From: an uncultured Collinsella sp.
Lineage (GTDB): Bacteria > Actinomycetota > Coriobacteriia > Coriobacteriales > Coriobacteriaceae
Length of the DNA stretch: 64,000 bases
Assembly: GCA_937982065.1 (NCBI GenBank)
Contig: CALJMO010000016.1
Span: forward strand, 109,431-173,430
Direction: 5' to 3'
Shown: positions 52,684 to 60,008 of the stretch, piece by piece
How the letters are laid out: each line of letters starts with the position of its first letter
Numbering within the stretch: the first letter of the stretch is position 1
The notes under the pieces: model-generated
The model's database searches: none
What the model saw: only the letters and a program-made list of their open reading frames with translations
Told to the model about the DNA's origin: nothing
Position numbers and translations under genes: made by a program

Positions 52684-52751
52684 GCCTCAAGTTTAACTTG
52701 ACCCTTTAGAACCTTTAAGGTTCAAGTTGAGGTCGAAAGCAGTAGTAGAAT
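52684..52751 (+). promoter_or_regulatory. Palindromic operators and promoter of the coiled-coil wall protein
   Basis: TCAAGTTTAACTTGA (52687-52701) is a 15-bp palindrome about a central T. AACCTTTAAGGTTCAAGTTGAGG-like sequence follows at 52710-52732. TAGAAT at 52746-52751 is the likely -10, 42 bases before the ATG. A third, weaker GTTAAAGTTTAACT lies at 52625. The first site matches the one upstream of mraZ. Confidence 0.55.
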
Positions 52752-52793
52752 ACACCTCGACCAATAACCTACGATTGATTGCAGAGGGACTGG

Positions 52794-53927
52794 ATGCAGC
52801 ATTCGAACCATCGCACCGCAGCGCTCGTCGCGTCGAAGCCGGCTCGTATCATCACGAGCGCCGCGCTCGCCGTCGCGCTGACGGCCACGCCGATGCTCTC
52901 CCCCGTCGCGGCCTATGCCGCCTCGCAGGCAACGCAGGATCAGCTTTCCGCCGCCCAGAAAAAAATCGAGGACGCTACGAGCGCCTACAACGACGCCCGA
53001 ACCAAGCTCGAGGATCTGCAAAAGCAGATCGACTCCAATGAGGCGAACATCGATAAGATTGAGGCCGAGCTGCCCGAGCAGCAGGCCAAGGCAAGCTCCG
53101 CCATGCGCGATCTGTATAAGTACCAGAAGGGCACCAGCCCCATCGTGAGCTTCCTGGTGAACACGCAGAGCTTGGGCGACTTTATCACCACCTGCAAATA
53201 CACCAACCAGATTACGAGCTCGAGCGTCGACGAGATCGAAGAGCTTAACAAGATGCAGACCGAGCTCGAGCAGAACAAAACCGAGCTCGATCAGGCCAAG
53301 TCTCAACTTGAGGGCGAGCAGAAAAATGCCGAGGATGCACTGGCGCAGGCTCAGCAGCTCCGCAGCGAGGCGCAAGCGAAGGCCGAACAGGAAAACGCTG
53401 CCGAGCTGGCAAAGCTCGAGGCCGACAAGGCCGCTGCCGCCGAGAAGATCTCGGGCGAGGGCGTAAGCGGCAACAACTCCAACAGCCAGGCCAACAACGC
53501 CAACACCACCATCGACACCACGGTGAACAGCTCGAATAGCGGTAACTCCGATTACGACTCGTTCATTAACGAGTGGACGAGCCGCATCGATAACTACCTT
53601 GCCGGCTCCCCTATGGCAGGCCAGGGCTACAACTTTGCCGTCGCCGCCTGGAATACCGGCGTCGATCCCCGTTGGTCCCCCGCCATCGCCTGCATCGAGA
53701 GCAGCAAGGGCCTTTATTGCGCCGGCTCCTATAACGCCTGGGGCTGGAGTGCCCGCGGCGGTGGTTGGCGTAGCTTTGGTAGCTGGAGCGAGGGTGTCTC
53801 CGCCCACGTTGCCTACCTGGGCGCCAACTATGGTTCCACACTTACCCCGGCAGCCGCCAAGAAGTACTGCCCGCCCACGTGGCAGGACTGGTACAACAAG
53901 GTCGCCAATCAAATGAACCGTATTTAA
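52794..53927 (+). CDS. Secreted coiled-coil protein with lysozyme-like C-terminal domain
   Basis: The 377-residue precursor has a signal peptide (hydrophobic ITSAALAVALTATPMLSP, ending near AYA), then about 190 residues of heptad-like coiled coil rich in Gln, Glu, Lys and Ala, a Asn/Ser-rich linker, and a globular C-terminal part. ACIESSKGLYC and YNAWGWSARGGG suggest a lysozyme/transglycosylase-type fold. The architecture resembles PcsB/CwlO-type peptidoglycan hydrolases that work with FtsEX, but the catalytic type is uncertain. GAGGG lies 5 bases before ATG 52794. Confidence 0.75.
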   Translation: MQHSNHRTAALVASKPARIITSAALAVALTATPMLSPVAAYAASQATQDQLSAAQKKIEDATSAYNDARTKLEDLQKQIDSNEANIDKIEAELPEQQAKASSAMRDLYKYQKGTSPIVSFLVNTQSLGDFITTCKYTNQITSSSVDEIEELNKMQTELEQNKTELDQAKSQLEGEQKNAEDALAQAQQLRSEAQAKAEQENAAELAKLEADKAAAAEKISGEGVSGNNSNSQANNANTTIDTTVNSSNSGNSDYDSFINEWTSRIDNYLAGSPMAGQGYNFAVAAWNTGVDPRWSPAIACIESSKGLYCAGSYNAWGWSARGGGWRSFGSWSEGVSAHVAYLGANYGSTLTPAAAKKYCPPTWQDWYNKVANQMNRI

Positions 53928-53937
53928 GTGCAACTGC

Positions 53938-53963
53938 AAAGGGGCCCCAAACGGGGCCCTTTT
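53938..53963 (+). terminator. Terminator after the coiled-coil protein gene
   Basis: AAAGGGGCCCC and GGGGCCCTTTT pair across AAAC. It can serve the convergent kinase gene too. Confidence 0.85.
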
Positions 53964-53970
53964 CGATTAT

Positions 53971-55464
53971 CTAAGAGACGACACCGGTCGCGTTGCCGAT
54001 AACAACGACGACACACATGACGGCAAACATAAACCCGAGCGCCTTGAACCATAGTTCGACAAAAGCACTCCCCCGATACCGATCGAGCGCGGGAAAACGA
54101 CGTCGAAGCCTACGCCGGTCGAGCATTCCGAATGTAATGAGCAGCACCAGGCCATCGACCATAAAGAAATACTCAAGTGCCAAAAACCACGTTGGATAGT
54201 TTCGGTTTTCGCCCGTCGGCGTAAATACCGCAAAATGGCTGCCCATCAGCAGCAACAATGTTGTCGCATAGACGCATCCATTCCATATGCGCCCCACGGG
54301 CTCGGGGATACGCGAGAGCAGACGCGCACATTTGGACGTCACGAGAGAGACGATCGAACGCCGTCTTGCAGAAGACGGAAGCGTGAAGGCAACCGGCTGC
54401 TGTACCCGTTGCACCTGTGGCACCGCGGCCCGGGGCACGCTGGCAGCAGAAAAGGTCACGGGCGACGGTGCAGGGAGACATAGCTCATATGCCGCACGCG
54501 CAGCATGCCCCAGTGCCTTTGCGCTCGCAAAGCGCTTGGCGGGATCGAGTGCCATCGCCATGCAAATCACATCCGCCAGCGGAACGGGAATGTCATGCGC
54601 CTCGCATTGCTCACGTATGTCCCGCCCCGGTTTAGGGTCAGTTCCCGTCAGGCAAAAGAACAGCAGCGCGCCAAGCGCGTAAATATCACTGCGGACGCTC
54701 GTCTGCCCAAACCCAAACTGCTCGGGCGGCGCATAGGAACGCGTGCCAAACTTGACGGTGTCGGCGTCGGCGCCATCGCGCCAAACGCGCGCGATTCCCA
54801 GGTCAATAATCACCAGCGACGAGAAGGTCATGCCGGCATCGGCCGCATACCTCACGCCCGATACGATGATGTTCGAGGGTTTAAGGTCGCGGTGGATTAC
54901 CGGCACCCCCGGCTCCCCCGCAGCTGCAAAACCAGCATGCAGCTCGCCCACCGCTTCACACAGAACGGGATACAGCCCGCGGGCATAATCGGGCGTCGCC
55001 CCCAGGCGTCCCACCAACGCCTCGAGTGTCTCGCCTTCGACATACTCCATCACCACGTCAAGCTCGTCGCCCACACGGCGACAATCGACGATTCGGGGTA
55101 AGTGCTCAAAACGACGACCGGCGCGCTGGGCCGCAAACAGGCGCTCATATGCTCCGCCAATCTGCACCGAAGCATCAATGCGCTTGCGGACAAAGGGACC
55201 GAGAGACCCGCCGCCAGAGCCCTCAAAATAGACGAGTTCGGTCGTCTCGACATCCGAGCACTTGAGCACGCGCTCCACACGATAGCTGTCATCGCGGTCG
55301 AGCGACGCCAAATGCTCGACAAGTGAAGCAGTCAGCTCGTCATCGGAATATGTTGGGCTCTGAGTATCCATGGTGTCCATCATAACGCAGGGTGCGGACA
55401 CCCCATGGTGTCCGCACCCCGTTCGTTTGCATGGTTGTTCTGGTGACACCGCCGGCTCAGCCAT
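53971..55464 (-). CDS. Membrane-anchored Ser/Thr protein kinase
   Basis: The kinase domain spans about residues 55-330 of 497, with HRDLKPSNIIV near residue 190, IIDLGIARV, and the activation-segment end GTRSYAPPEQFG. After a Pro/Ala/Val linker come three or four hydrophobic helices, so the kinase is tethered to the membrane with no extracellular PASTA sensor. ATG at 55464 follows the XRE gene by 6 bases; ATG at 55383 is also possible and would exclude a Cys/His-rich N-terminus (CKRTGCGHHG) encoded by a 13-bp perfect DNA hairpin at 55390-55419. Target proteins are unknown. Confidence 0.83.
   Translation of the reverse strand: MAEPAVSPEQPCKRTGCGHHGVSAPCVMMDTMDTQSPTYSDDELTASLVEHLASLDRDDSYRVERVLKCSDVETTELVYFEGSGGGSLGPFVRKRIDASVQIGGAYERLFAAQRAGRRFEHLPRIVDCRRVGDELDVVMEYVEGETLEALVGRLGATPDYARGLYPVLCEAVGELHAGFAAAGEPGVPVIHRDLKPSNIIVSGVRYAADAGMTFSSLVIIDLGIARVWRDGADADTVKFGTRSYAPPEQFGFGQTSVRSDIYALGALLFFCLTGTDPKPGRDIREQCEAHDIPVPLADVICMAMALDPAKRFASAKALGHAARAAYELCLPAPSPVTFSAASVPRAAVPQVQRVQQPVAFTLPSSARRRSIVSLVTSKCARLLSRIPEPVGRIWNGCVYATTLLLLMGSHFAVFTPTGENRNYPTWFLALEYFFMVDGLVLLITFGMLDRRRLRRRFPALDRYRGSAFVELWFKALGFMFAVMCVVVVIGNATGVVS
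55390..55419. repeat. 13-bp perfect hairpin at the XRE/kinase junction
   Basis: GGGTGCGGACACC and its exact complement enclose CCAT. It lies inside or just before the kinase frame and has no U-run, so it may control kinase translation rather than terminate transcription. Confidence 0.6.
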
Positions 55465-55470
55465 CGGCCA

Positions 55471-55893
55471 CTAACTCACCGTTTCCTCGCCAAAGCGATA
55501 CAGCTCTTCATTGACCTTTTGGAGGCTACAGCCACGGTCGATGCAAAAGATAATGATTGCGTCGCGACGGTCCTTGCAGTTGAGGACGCTCACTCCGGCA
55601 GCCGTCAGGGCGCGGTTGGTCTCCTTGAGCGTCAACGCCATCGCAAAGGCAATCTGCAGCAGCTTGTTGCGGCTCGGATGCCGCGCACCGGTAAAAATCT
55701 GATAACCAAAAGTCTCATTGAGGTCGGCCATGCGCACCACGCGCGAGCGCTCTAAGCCCTTTTCCTGCAGCAGCTGCTTAAGATAGTCCGAAAGCGACGG
55801 GGCGGCAAAGTCGTGCTCTTTGATATAGCCATCGATGTTTGGCGCGTCGAGGAGTTCATTGAGTAACTCGTCCGTCAGCTTTTTATCGGGCAT
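55471..55893 (-). CDS. XRE-type helix-turn-helix protein
   Basis: This 140-residue cytoplasmic protein has a helix-turn-helix-like region in LNETFGYQIFTGARHPSRNKLLQIAFAM, comparable to short XRE-family regulators, plus helical ends. It could instead be an adaptor to the kinase. GAGG lies close before the ATG. The kinase begins 6 bases after its stop, so both are made together. Confidence 0.7.
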   Translation of the reverse strand: MPDKKLTDELLNELLDAPNIDGYIKEHDFAAPSLSDYLKQLLQEKGLERSRVVRMADLNETFGYQIFTGARHPSRNKLLQIAFAMALTLKETNRALTAAGVSVLNCKDRRDAIIIFCIDRGCSLQKVNEELYRFGEETVS

Positions 55894-55932
55894 ACGACCT
55901 CACCTCCCATACGGCGCAACGGTAGCGACATG

Positions 55933-56475
55933 TTAGGCCAGCACCCAGCTTGCAGTGGCAGACTTATCAAACACGTTGGCAAAATAGAGAGCCTTCTTGA
56001 TGTCACCATCAAAGTAGATATTGCCCGCCACGGAACCGCCGGCGGCAAGGGTACCAGACTGCAGCTCATCGGAGCCCTCGCTGTAATAACCCTGGTTCTG
56101 CTGAGCACCGTTGGCGTCCTCGCCCTTCCAGTCGTAGATATTGTAGTCCGCGCCCTCATCGCCATTGTTGACGTACGTGACGTGAATACCCGTCATGGTC
56201 GAACCGTCAAAATTTGTGAGACCGGGCTGGACGGAATCGACGACGACAGAAAGACCGGCAGCCGTGGTCACCGTCGTGCCAACAGCCAGGTCAGTCGTAG
56301 GCTGCTCTTCCTTCTTCGTCTCTTCCTTCTTGTCACCATCGTCGGCGTCCTCAGTGACGGTCGCCTTGTCGCTACCGCAACCGGCAAGAAGACCGGCAGT
56401 CCCCAAAGCGACGGTGGCGAATGCGCCAAGTGCAGCGCGACGGCTCAGCAGCACTTCGTTTTCGAGCTTATTCAT
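55933..56475 (-). CDS. DUF4352-like lipoprotein with twin-arginine signal
   Basis: The 180-residue precursor starts with SRRAALGAFATVALG, a twin-arginine (Tat) signal, and the lipobox LLAGC places the lipidated cysteine at residue 33. A Lys/Asp/Glu linker and a beta-rich domain (TTAAGLSVVVDSVQPG, ATMTGIHVTYVNNGDEGADYN-like) follow, as in DUF4352 immunoglobulin-like domains. It is exposed on the outer face. GGAAGG lies 7 bases before ATG 56475; ATG 56478 is adjacent. It follows the kinase/XRE pair on the same strand. Confidence 0.8.
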   Translation of the reverse strand: MNKLENEVLLSRRAALGAFATVALGTAGLLAGCGSDKATVTEDADDGDKKEETKKEEQPTTDLAVGTTVTTAAGLSVVVDSVQPGLTNFDGSTMTGIHVTYVNNGDEGADYNIYDWKGEDANGAQQNQGYYSEGSDELQSGTLAAGGSVAGNIYFDGDIKKALYFANVFDKSATASWVLA

Positions 56476-56662
56476 CATGCATCCTTCCTACGATCCGGCT
56501 ACCGCGCCGGCACACAGCACATCGTAGGAAGGATTAAACTTGAATTCATTAGCTGAGAGCTAAGGTTGCCATATAGAAGAGCATGAAGCGCGTGTCCACC
56601 GCCGATGACACCTCGAGGCTTGCCAACATCGTTCTTAATTTTATAAACTGGAATTGTTACAC

Positions 56663-57130
56663 TTAAAAAAGTGGAATTTCACCGTCATAGTTCTCTGCTT
56701 TTTCCAATAGCGGTCCTTTAGCCCCCATCGTAAACGCGATGTCGCTACTGCGGATAGAGAGCAGCTCCATTCCGGGTCTCACCTTCAAAAAGTCCATCAT
56801 TTTCTTCGTAAGAAGAATTTGCCCCTCCTGTGAAATCTCTATCCAGCAGTAGGAACGCCCCTTGTATTTAATAAATTCGCCAGAACCTGCTGAGTAGTCA
56901 AGCAACGGTGGAGTATCGTCCAAAATGTGACCAAGTTTTGACGGATGCAAAAGGCCTTTCCGGGTGACGCAGAAGCCACCGGTAATCTTACTTCCGGTAA
57001 AAAGATATACTTTTCCTTCATCTGCAATGTGATATTCTTCCATTGCCTGCGGTGGAATCCGCAATGTTCCATCCGTCCGAATGAGTGATTTCCCGAAAAT
57101 AAATTTTCCTCCCTTATTCATTTGTGGCAT
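56663..57130 (-). CDS. AbrB/SpoVT-like protein with two swapped-hairpin repeats (low GC)
   Basis: The 155-residue protein has two regions that resemble AbrB-type beta-hairpin DNA-binding units: SLIRTDGTLRIPPQAMEEY near the N-terminus and WIEISQEGQILLTKKMMDFL in the second half. AGGAGG precedes ATG 57130. The base composition is much lower in GC than the rest of the window, a sign of acquisition. Function is unassigned. Confidence 0.6.
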   Translation of the reverse strand: MPQMNKGGKFIFGKSLIRTDGTLRIPPQAMEEYHIADEGKVYLFTGSKITGGFCVTRKGLLHPSKLGHILDDTPPLLDYSAGSGEFIKYKGRSYCWIEISQEGQILLTKKMMDFLKVRPGMELLSIRSSDIAFTMGAKGPLLEKAENYDGEIPLF

Positions 57131-57582
57131 AAAAACACCTCCTGAAATTCCGATTTTCCAACAATACAAGCAGGAAATTATTTACCATCTGTATTTTTTT
57201 CTTTTTCTCATGAGTCGAACCCAAGCAAAGAAATGAAGAGCCAAGACATAACCATGCTATAGCCATAGAACTTTCATTTCCACTCGTAAAGCCAATAGCT
57301 GACGCTATGAAAAACAGAACTGATGAAATGTAAAAAATCGAGCGAGCCTACAAACTCGAGCAGGAAATGACCCTGGTCAGGCGCGACGTTGACGCGCTTT
57401 TGCGATGAGGTGGCATGGGGGCTGACGATTGCGGCCCGCATCCCCGTGTTGCTGTCGGCGGCACCCTCACGCCAAACGCTTGCACATTCGGATTGCTACA
57501 CAACGAATGAAACATATTGACGTGGAGCGCTGTTCATTCAGAGTCCGCCCCCTCGCCTCATCCTCAAGAGGTTCATCGAAGC
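57131..57582. other. Non-coding gap with a possible gene remnant
   Basis: The left part is A/T-rich like the gene beside it; the right part returns to normal composition. On the plus strand, 57338-57409 reads as the tail of a protein, ERAYKLEQEMTLVRRDV..., ending in TGA, with no start, so it may be a fragment of a lost gene. Nothing else was recognised. Confidence 0.4.
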
Positions 57583-57906
57583 CTACCCCACCGTGACGGA
57601 TTCCCCGGTAAAGGTGCTGATCATTAACAGGATAAAGAAGGCCAAATAACTGATGCTCAATAGGTAGGCGACGACCAAAAAGATAGTCCAGCCAACATTG
57701 GTTTTACCGTCGGCACGGCGTTGCTCGCGATTGCGGCAGAGCCAAATCGTCACGCCAATAGCCACAATCAACAGCACGAGTGCCGCTGCTGCCAACCCGG
57801 CAAGCGCAAACATAACGCCAATGCTCACAGCAATAACTGGAAGCAGTAGCAAGCCGCATCCACACCCACCGGGACTATAAACGGCAGATTGTCGGCGTCG
57901 CCCCAT
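57583..57906 (-). CDS. Small two-helix membrane protein
   Basis: This 107-residue protein has a Gly/Cys-rich N-terminus (SPGGCGCGLLLLPV) and hydrophobic stretches at about residues 18-55 and 75-100, giving two or three membrane helices. No family is recognised. ATG 57906 has GGAG 5 bases upstream. The gene is directly downstream of the HigA-like gene and may be in its operon. Confidence 0.65.
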   Translation of the reverse strand: MGRRRQSAVYSPGGCGCGLLLLPVIAVSIGVMFALAGLAAAALVLLIVAIGVTIWLCRNREQRRADGKTNVGWTIFLVVAYLLSISYLAFFILLMISTFTGESVTVG

Positions 57907-57935
57907 CGTCACTCCAACCTCAACATCTTTGAACA

Positions 57936-58277
57936 CTACAATGCGATAGCCTGCTGAACAGGAACGATCTTATCCAGTTCCGGTTCGATGCGCCTCTTCT
58001 CCGCCTCAAGATCAAACGCTATCTGGGCGCGCAGCCAATAACCATCCGTCAGGCCAAAGTAGCGGCAAAGGCGAAGGTCGGTGTCGGCCGTCACGCGACG
58101 CCTTCCCAAGATAATCTGCCCAATGCGCTGGGCCGGAATCCCGGTCTCCTTGGCGAGGCGATATTGAGAAATACCCATAGGGACAAGAAAATCCTCTTTG
58201 AGGAGCTCGCCAGGAGTCACCGGCGGCAGCAAATCGAGCGCAGTCTCGTCACTTGTGATAATCGATGATTTCGACAT
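57936..58277 (-). CDS. HigA-like XRE antitoxin without a HigB partner
   Basis: The 113-residue protein has the HigA layout: VTPGELLKEDFLVPMGISQ, the helix-turn-helix YRLAKETGIPAQRIGQIILG, and a helical tail with LGLTDGYWLRAQIAFDLE-type sequence. HigB toxins are normally encoded directly upstream; only 163 non-coding bases lie there, and the downstream gene is a membrane protein. It may be an orphan regulator. ATG 58277 follows GGGGATGGCTTGGA; the frame extends to 58325. Confidence 0.8.
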   Translation of the reverse strand: MSKSSIITSDETALDLLPPVTPGELLKEDFLVPMGISQYRLAKETGIPAQRIGQIILGRRRVTADTDLRLCRYFGLTDGYWLRAQIAFDLEAEKRRIEPELDKIVPVQQAIAL

Positions 58278-58337
58278 TCCAAGCCATCCCCTGTCTCCAC
58301 TCAAAACAGACCCGATAGCGCTCATTACGATGCAATC

Positions 58338-58366
58338 ATAGTATCGCCTTACGTTAATAACGTCAA
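58338..58366 (-). promoter_or_regulatory. Promoter and palindromic operator of the HigA-like gene
   Basis: On the minus strand TTGACG (58361-58366) and TACTAT (58338-58343) are separated by exactly 17 bases. ACGTTATTAACGT, a 13-bp palindrome around one base, overlaps the -35 (plus-strand 58351-58363), a normal place for autorepression. A second TATAAT at 58391 and a LexA-like CGTACATCTGTTCG at 58398-58411 lie further upstream. Confidence 0.6.
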
Positions 58367-58440
58367 ACGTTTCTATAGACTTACATCTTTATTATACCGT
58401 ACATCTGTTCGTATATTCTAGAGCAAACATCCTTCGTCAA

Positions 58441-59628
58441 TTAACCAAGCGAAAGCAGTCGTTTGTAGACATCGAGGCCTTTGAGCAGAATTTCCTCGTC
58501 AAAGAGCATGGTGTCGGTATGCAGAGCGCTCGTGGCATAGGCGGGACAGCCATCCGGATCACTCGGGTTTTCTTGTCCCTCTGGCACGCCCGTGCCCAGC
58601 AGGAAGAACACGCCCGGAAGATGCCGCTGATAGAAAGCGAAATCCTCGGCGATTAGCAGCGGCTCGTCCACGAGTTGTAACTCGGGCAGAGCGGGCACGA
58701 TCCGGGCAAACAACTCAGGGTCGTTGTCGACCGGCGGATAGCCCTCGGCAAAATCGAGATCGTACGTACAGCCCGTTGCGGCGCAGGCCTCGTCCAACAC
58801 GCGCCGCACGCCCTCACGCGCACGGTCGAACATACCGTCCGTAAACACGCGCAGGCTGCCAGCCACATGGGCCTCCCCCGCCACCGCATTGCAGACGGTG
58901 CCGGCCTGCAGCAGGCCGAACTTACCAACGCAGGGCTCGTCGGCACCCAACTCGTCCATGAGCTCGCGCTCGGAAACTAAGAACTTGGCCGCTGCCAGCG
59001 CGGCATCGTGCGATTCCTCGACTGGAACGCCGTAGGTCTTGGCGATATGGATGCTCGTGCCATGGATATGAATGTGCGTCTCGCTTGAGCGCGCCAGCAG
59101 CGGACCGGAACAGCTCGCCAACGTACCGGCGGGCAAATCGGGCCATACATGGAAGCCAAAGATGCGATCTGCCCCATAGCGCTCAAACACCCCGCTCTCA
59201 CAAACTGTCTTGGCGCCACCGGTCGTCTCCTCGGCAGGCTGGAACACAAAGAGCACGTTGCGCTTGATGGTACCCGGCTGCTCACGAATCGTGCGATCGA
59301 CAAAGGTTGCCGCCGCAAGTGCCATGGCCATGTGTCCATCGTGTCCGCAAGCGTGCATCTTTCCGGGATGCGCCGAGGCAAAGGCCGCACCCGTCGCCTC
59401 CGCGATGGGCAGGGCGTCCATGTCGGCGCGAATCGCCGTGGCACGCGTAGCGCCCACACCGGCATCGAAGAAGGCACAAACGCAGCTCGGACACGGATGG
59501 GTCACCTCACAGGCGAGCGGCGCCAACACGCCCTCAATATAGGCGATCGTCTGCGGAAGATCGAAGTCGAGCTCCGGGATCCTGTGCAAGTCGCGCCGAT
59601 AGCGACGGAGTTCTTGGAGCTCGGTCAT
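58441..59628 (-). CDS. M20-family amidohydrolase, candidate N-acetyl-DAP deacetylase
   Basis: This 395-residue metallohydrolase has the M20 zinc ligands in HACGHDGHMAMAL near residue 100 and QPAEETTGGAK. RRDLHRIPELDFDLP opens it. Close relatives include hippurate/IAA-amino-acid hydrolases and N-acetyldiaminopimelate deacetylase. It is divergent from the dapH-containing lysine operon, and the acetylated branch needs a deacetylase, so that role is reasonable but not proven. ATG 59628 has AAGGA 6 bases upstream. Confidence 0.8.
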   Translation of the reverse strand: MTELQELRRYRRDLHRIPELDFDLPQTIAYIEGVLAPLACEVTHPCPSCVCAFFDAGVGATRATAIRADMDALPIAEATGAAFASAHPGKMHACGHDGHMAMALAAATFVDRTIREQPGTIKRNVLFVFQPAEETTGGAKTVCESGVFERYGADRIFGFHVWPDLPAGTLASCSGPLLARSSETHIHIHGTSIHIAKTYGVPVEESHDAALAAAKFLVSERELMDELGADEPCVGKFGLLQAGTVCNAVAGEAHVAGSLRVFTDGMFDRAREGVRRVLDEACAATGCTYDLDFAEGYPPVDNDPELFARIVPALPELQLVDEPLLIAEDFAFYQRHLPGVFFLLGTGVPEGQENPSDPDGCPAYATSALHTDTMLFDEEILLKGLDVYKRLLSLG

Positions 59629-59775
59629 AAAGGGTCCTTTCATAGGTGCGCGCCAGTTGCCATCTTATTGTGCCGCAAGATTGCCGCACCCTTATTTCCA
59701 GCATATCCCTGCATTTTTTAAACGTTATATACGAATACTCTTGTTTGGTAAAGTGCAACGTGGTAGGGTCGTTAC

Positions 59776-59916
59776 CACTTGATAGAGGCGCGGGCACGAA
59801 GAACCGCGGGCGAGCCGGCAGGCTTTGACCCCGTGGGGAGGCGAAACCCGCCGAACTGGGTTTTTCGGGCACGAACAACCTGGTGGGCCTGCGGGAAACA
59901 CCCGCAGGACTGTCTG
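59776..59916 (+). promoter_or_regulatory. Lysine riboswitch (L-box)
   Basis: The leader contains the conserved lysine aptamer landmarks in order: TGATAGAGGCGCGGGC, GAGCCGGCAGGC, GGGGAGGCGAAACCCGCCGAA, CTGGGTTTTTCGGGC, CCTGGTGGGCCTGCGGG...CCCGCAGGACTGTC. Downstream, CGCTATCCGGAC and GTCTGGATAGCG pair (one mismatch) up to the GAGG site of lysA, so control may be by hiding the ribosome binding site. Lysine should turn the operon off. Confidence 0.8.
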
Positions 59917-60008
59917 CAGCAATGCGGGAGCGCTATCCGGACATGGGGTCCACGCTATGCGGATTCGATGCGCAGATGGCGCCGTCTGGATAGCGAGGTT
60001 TACGGGAC

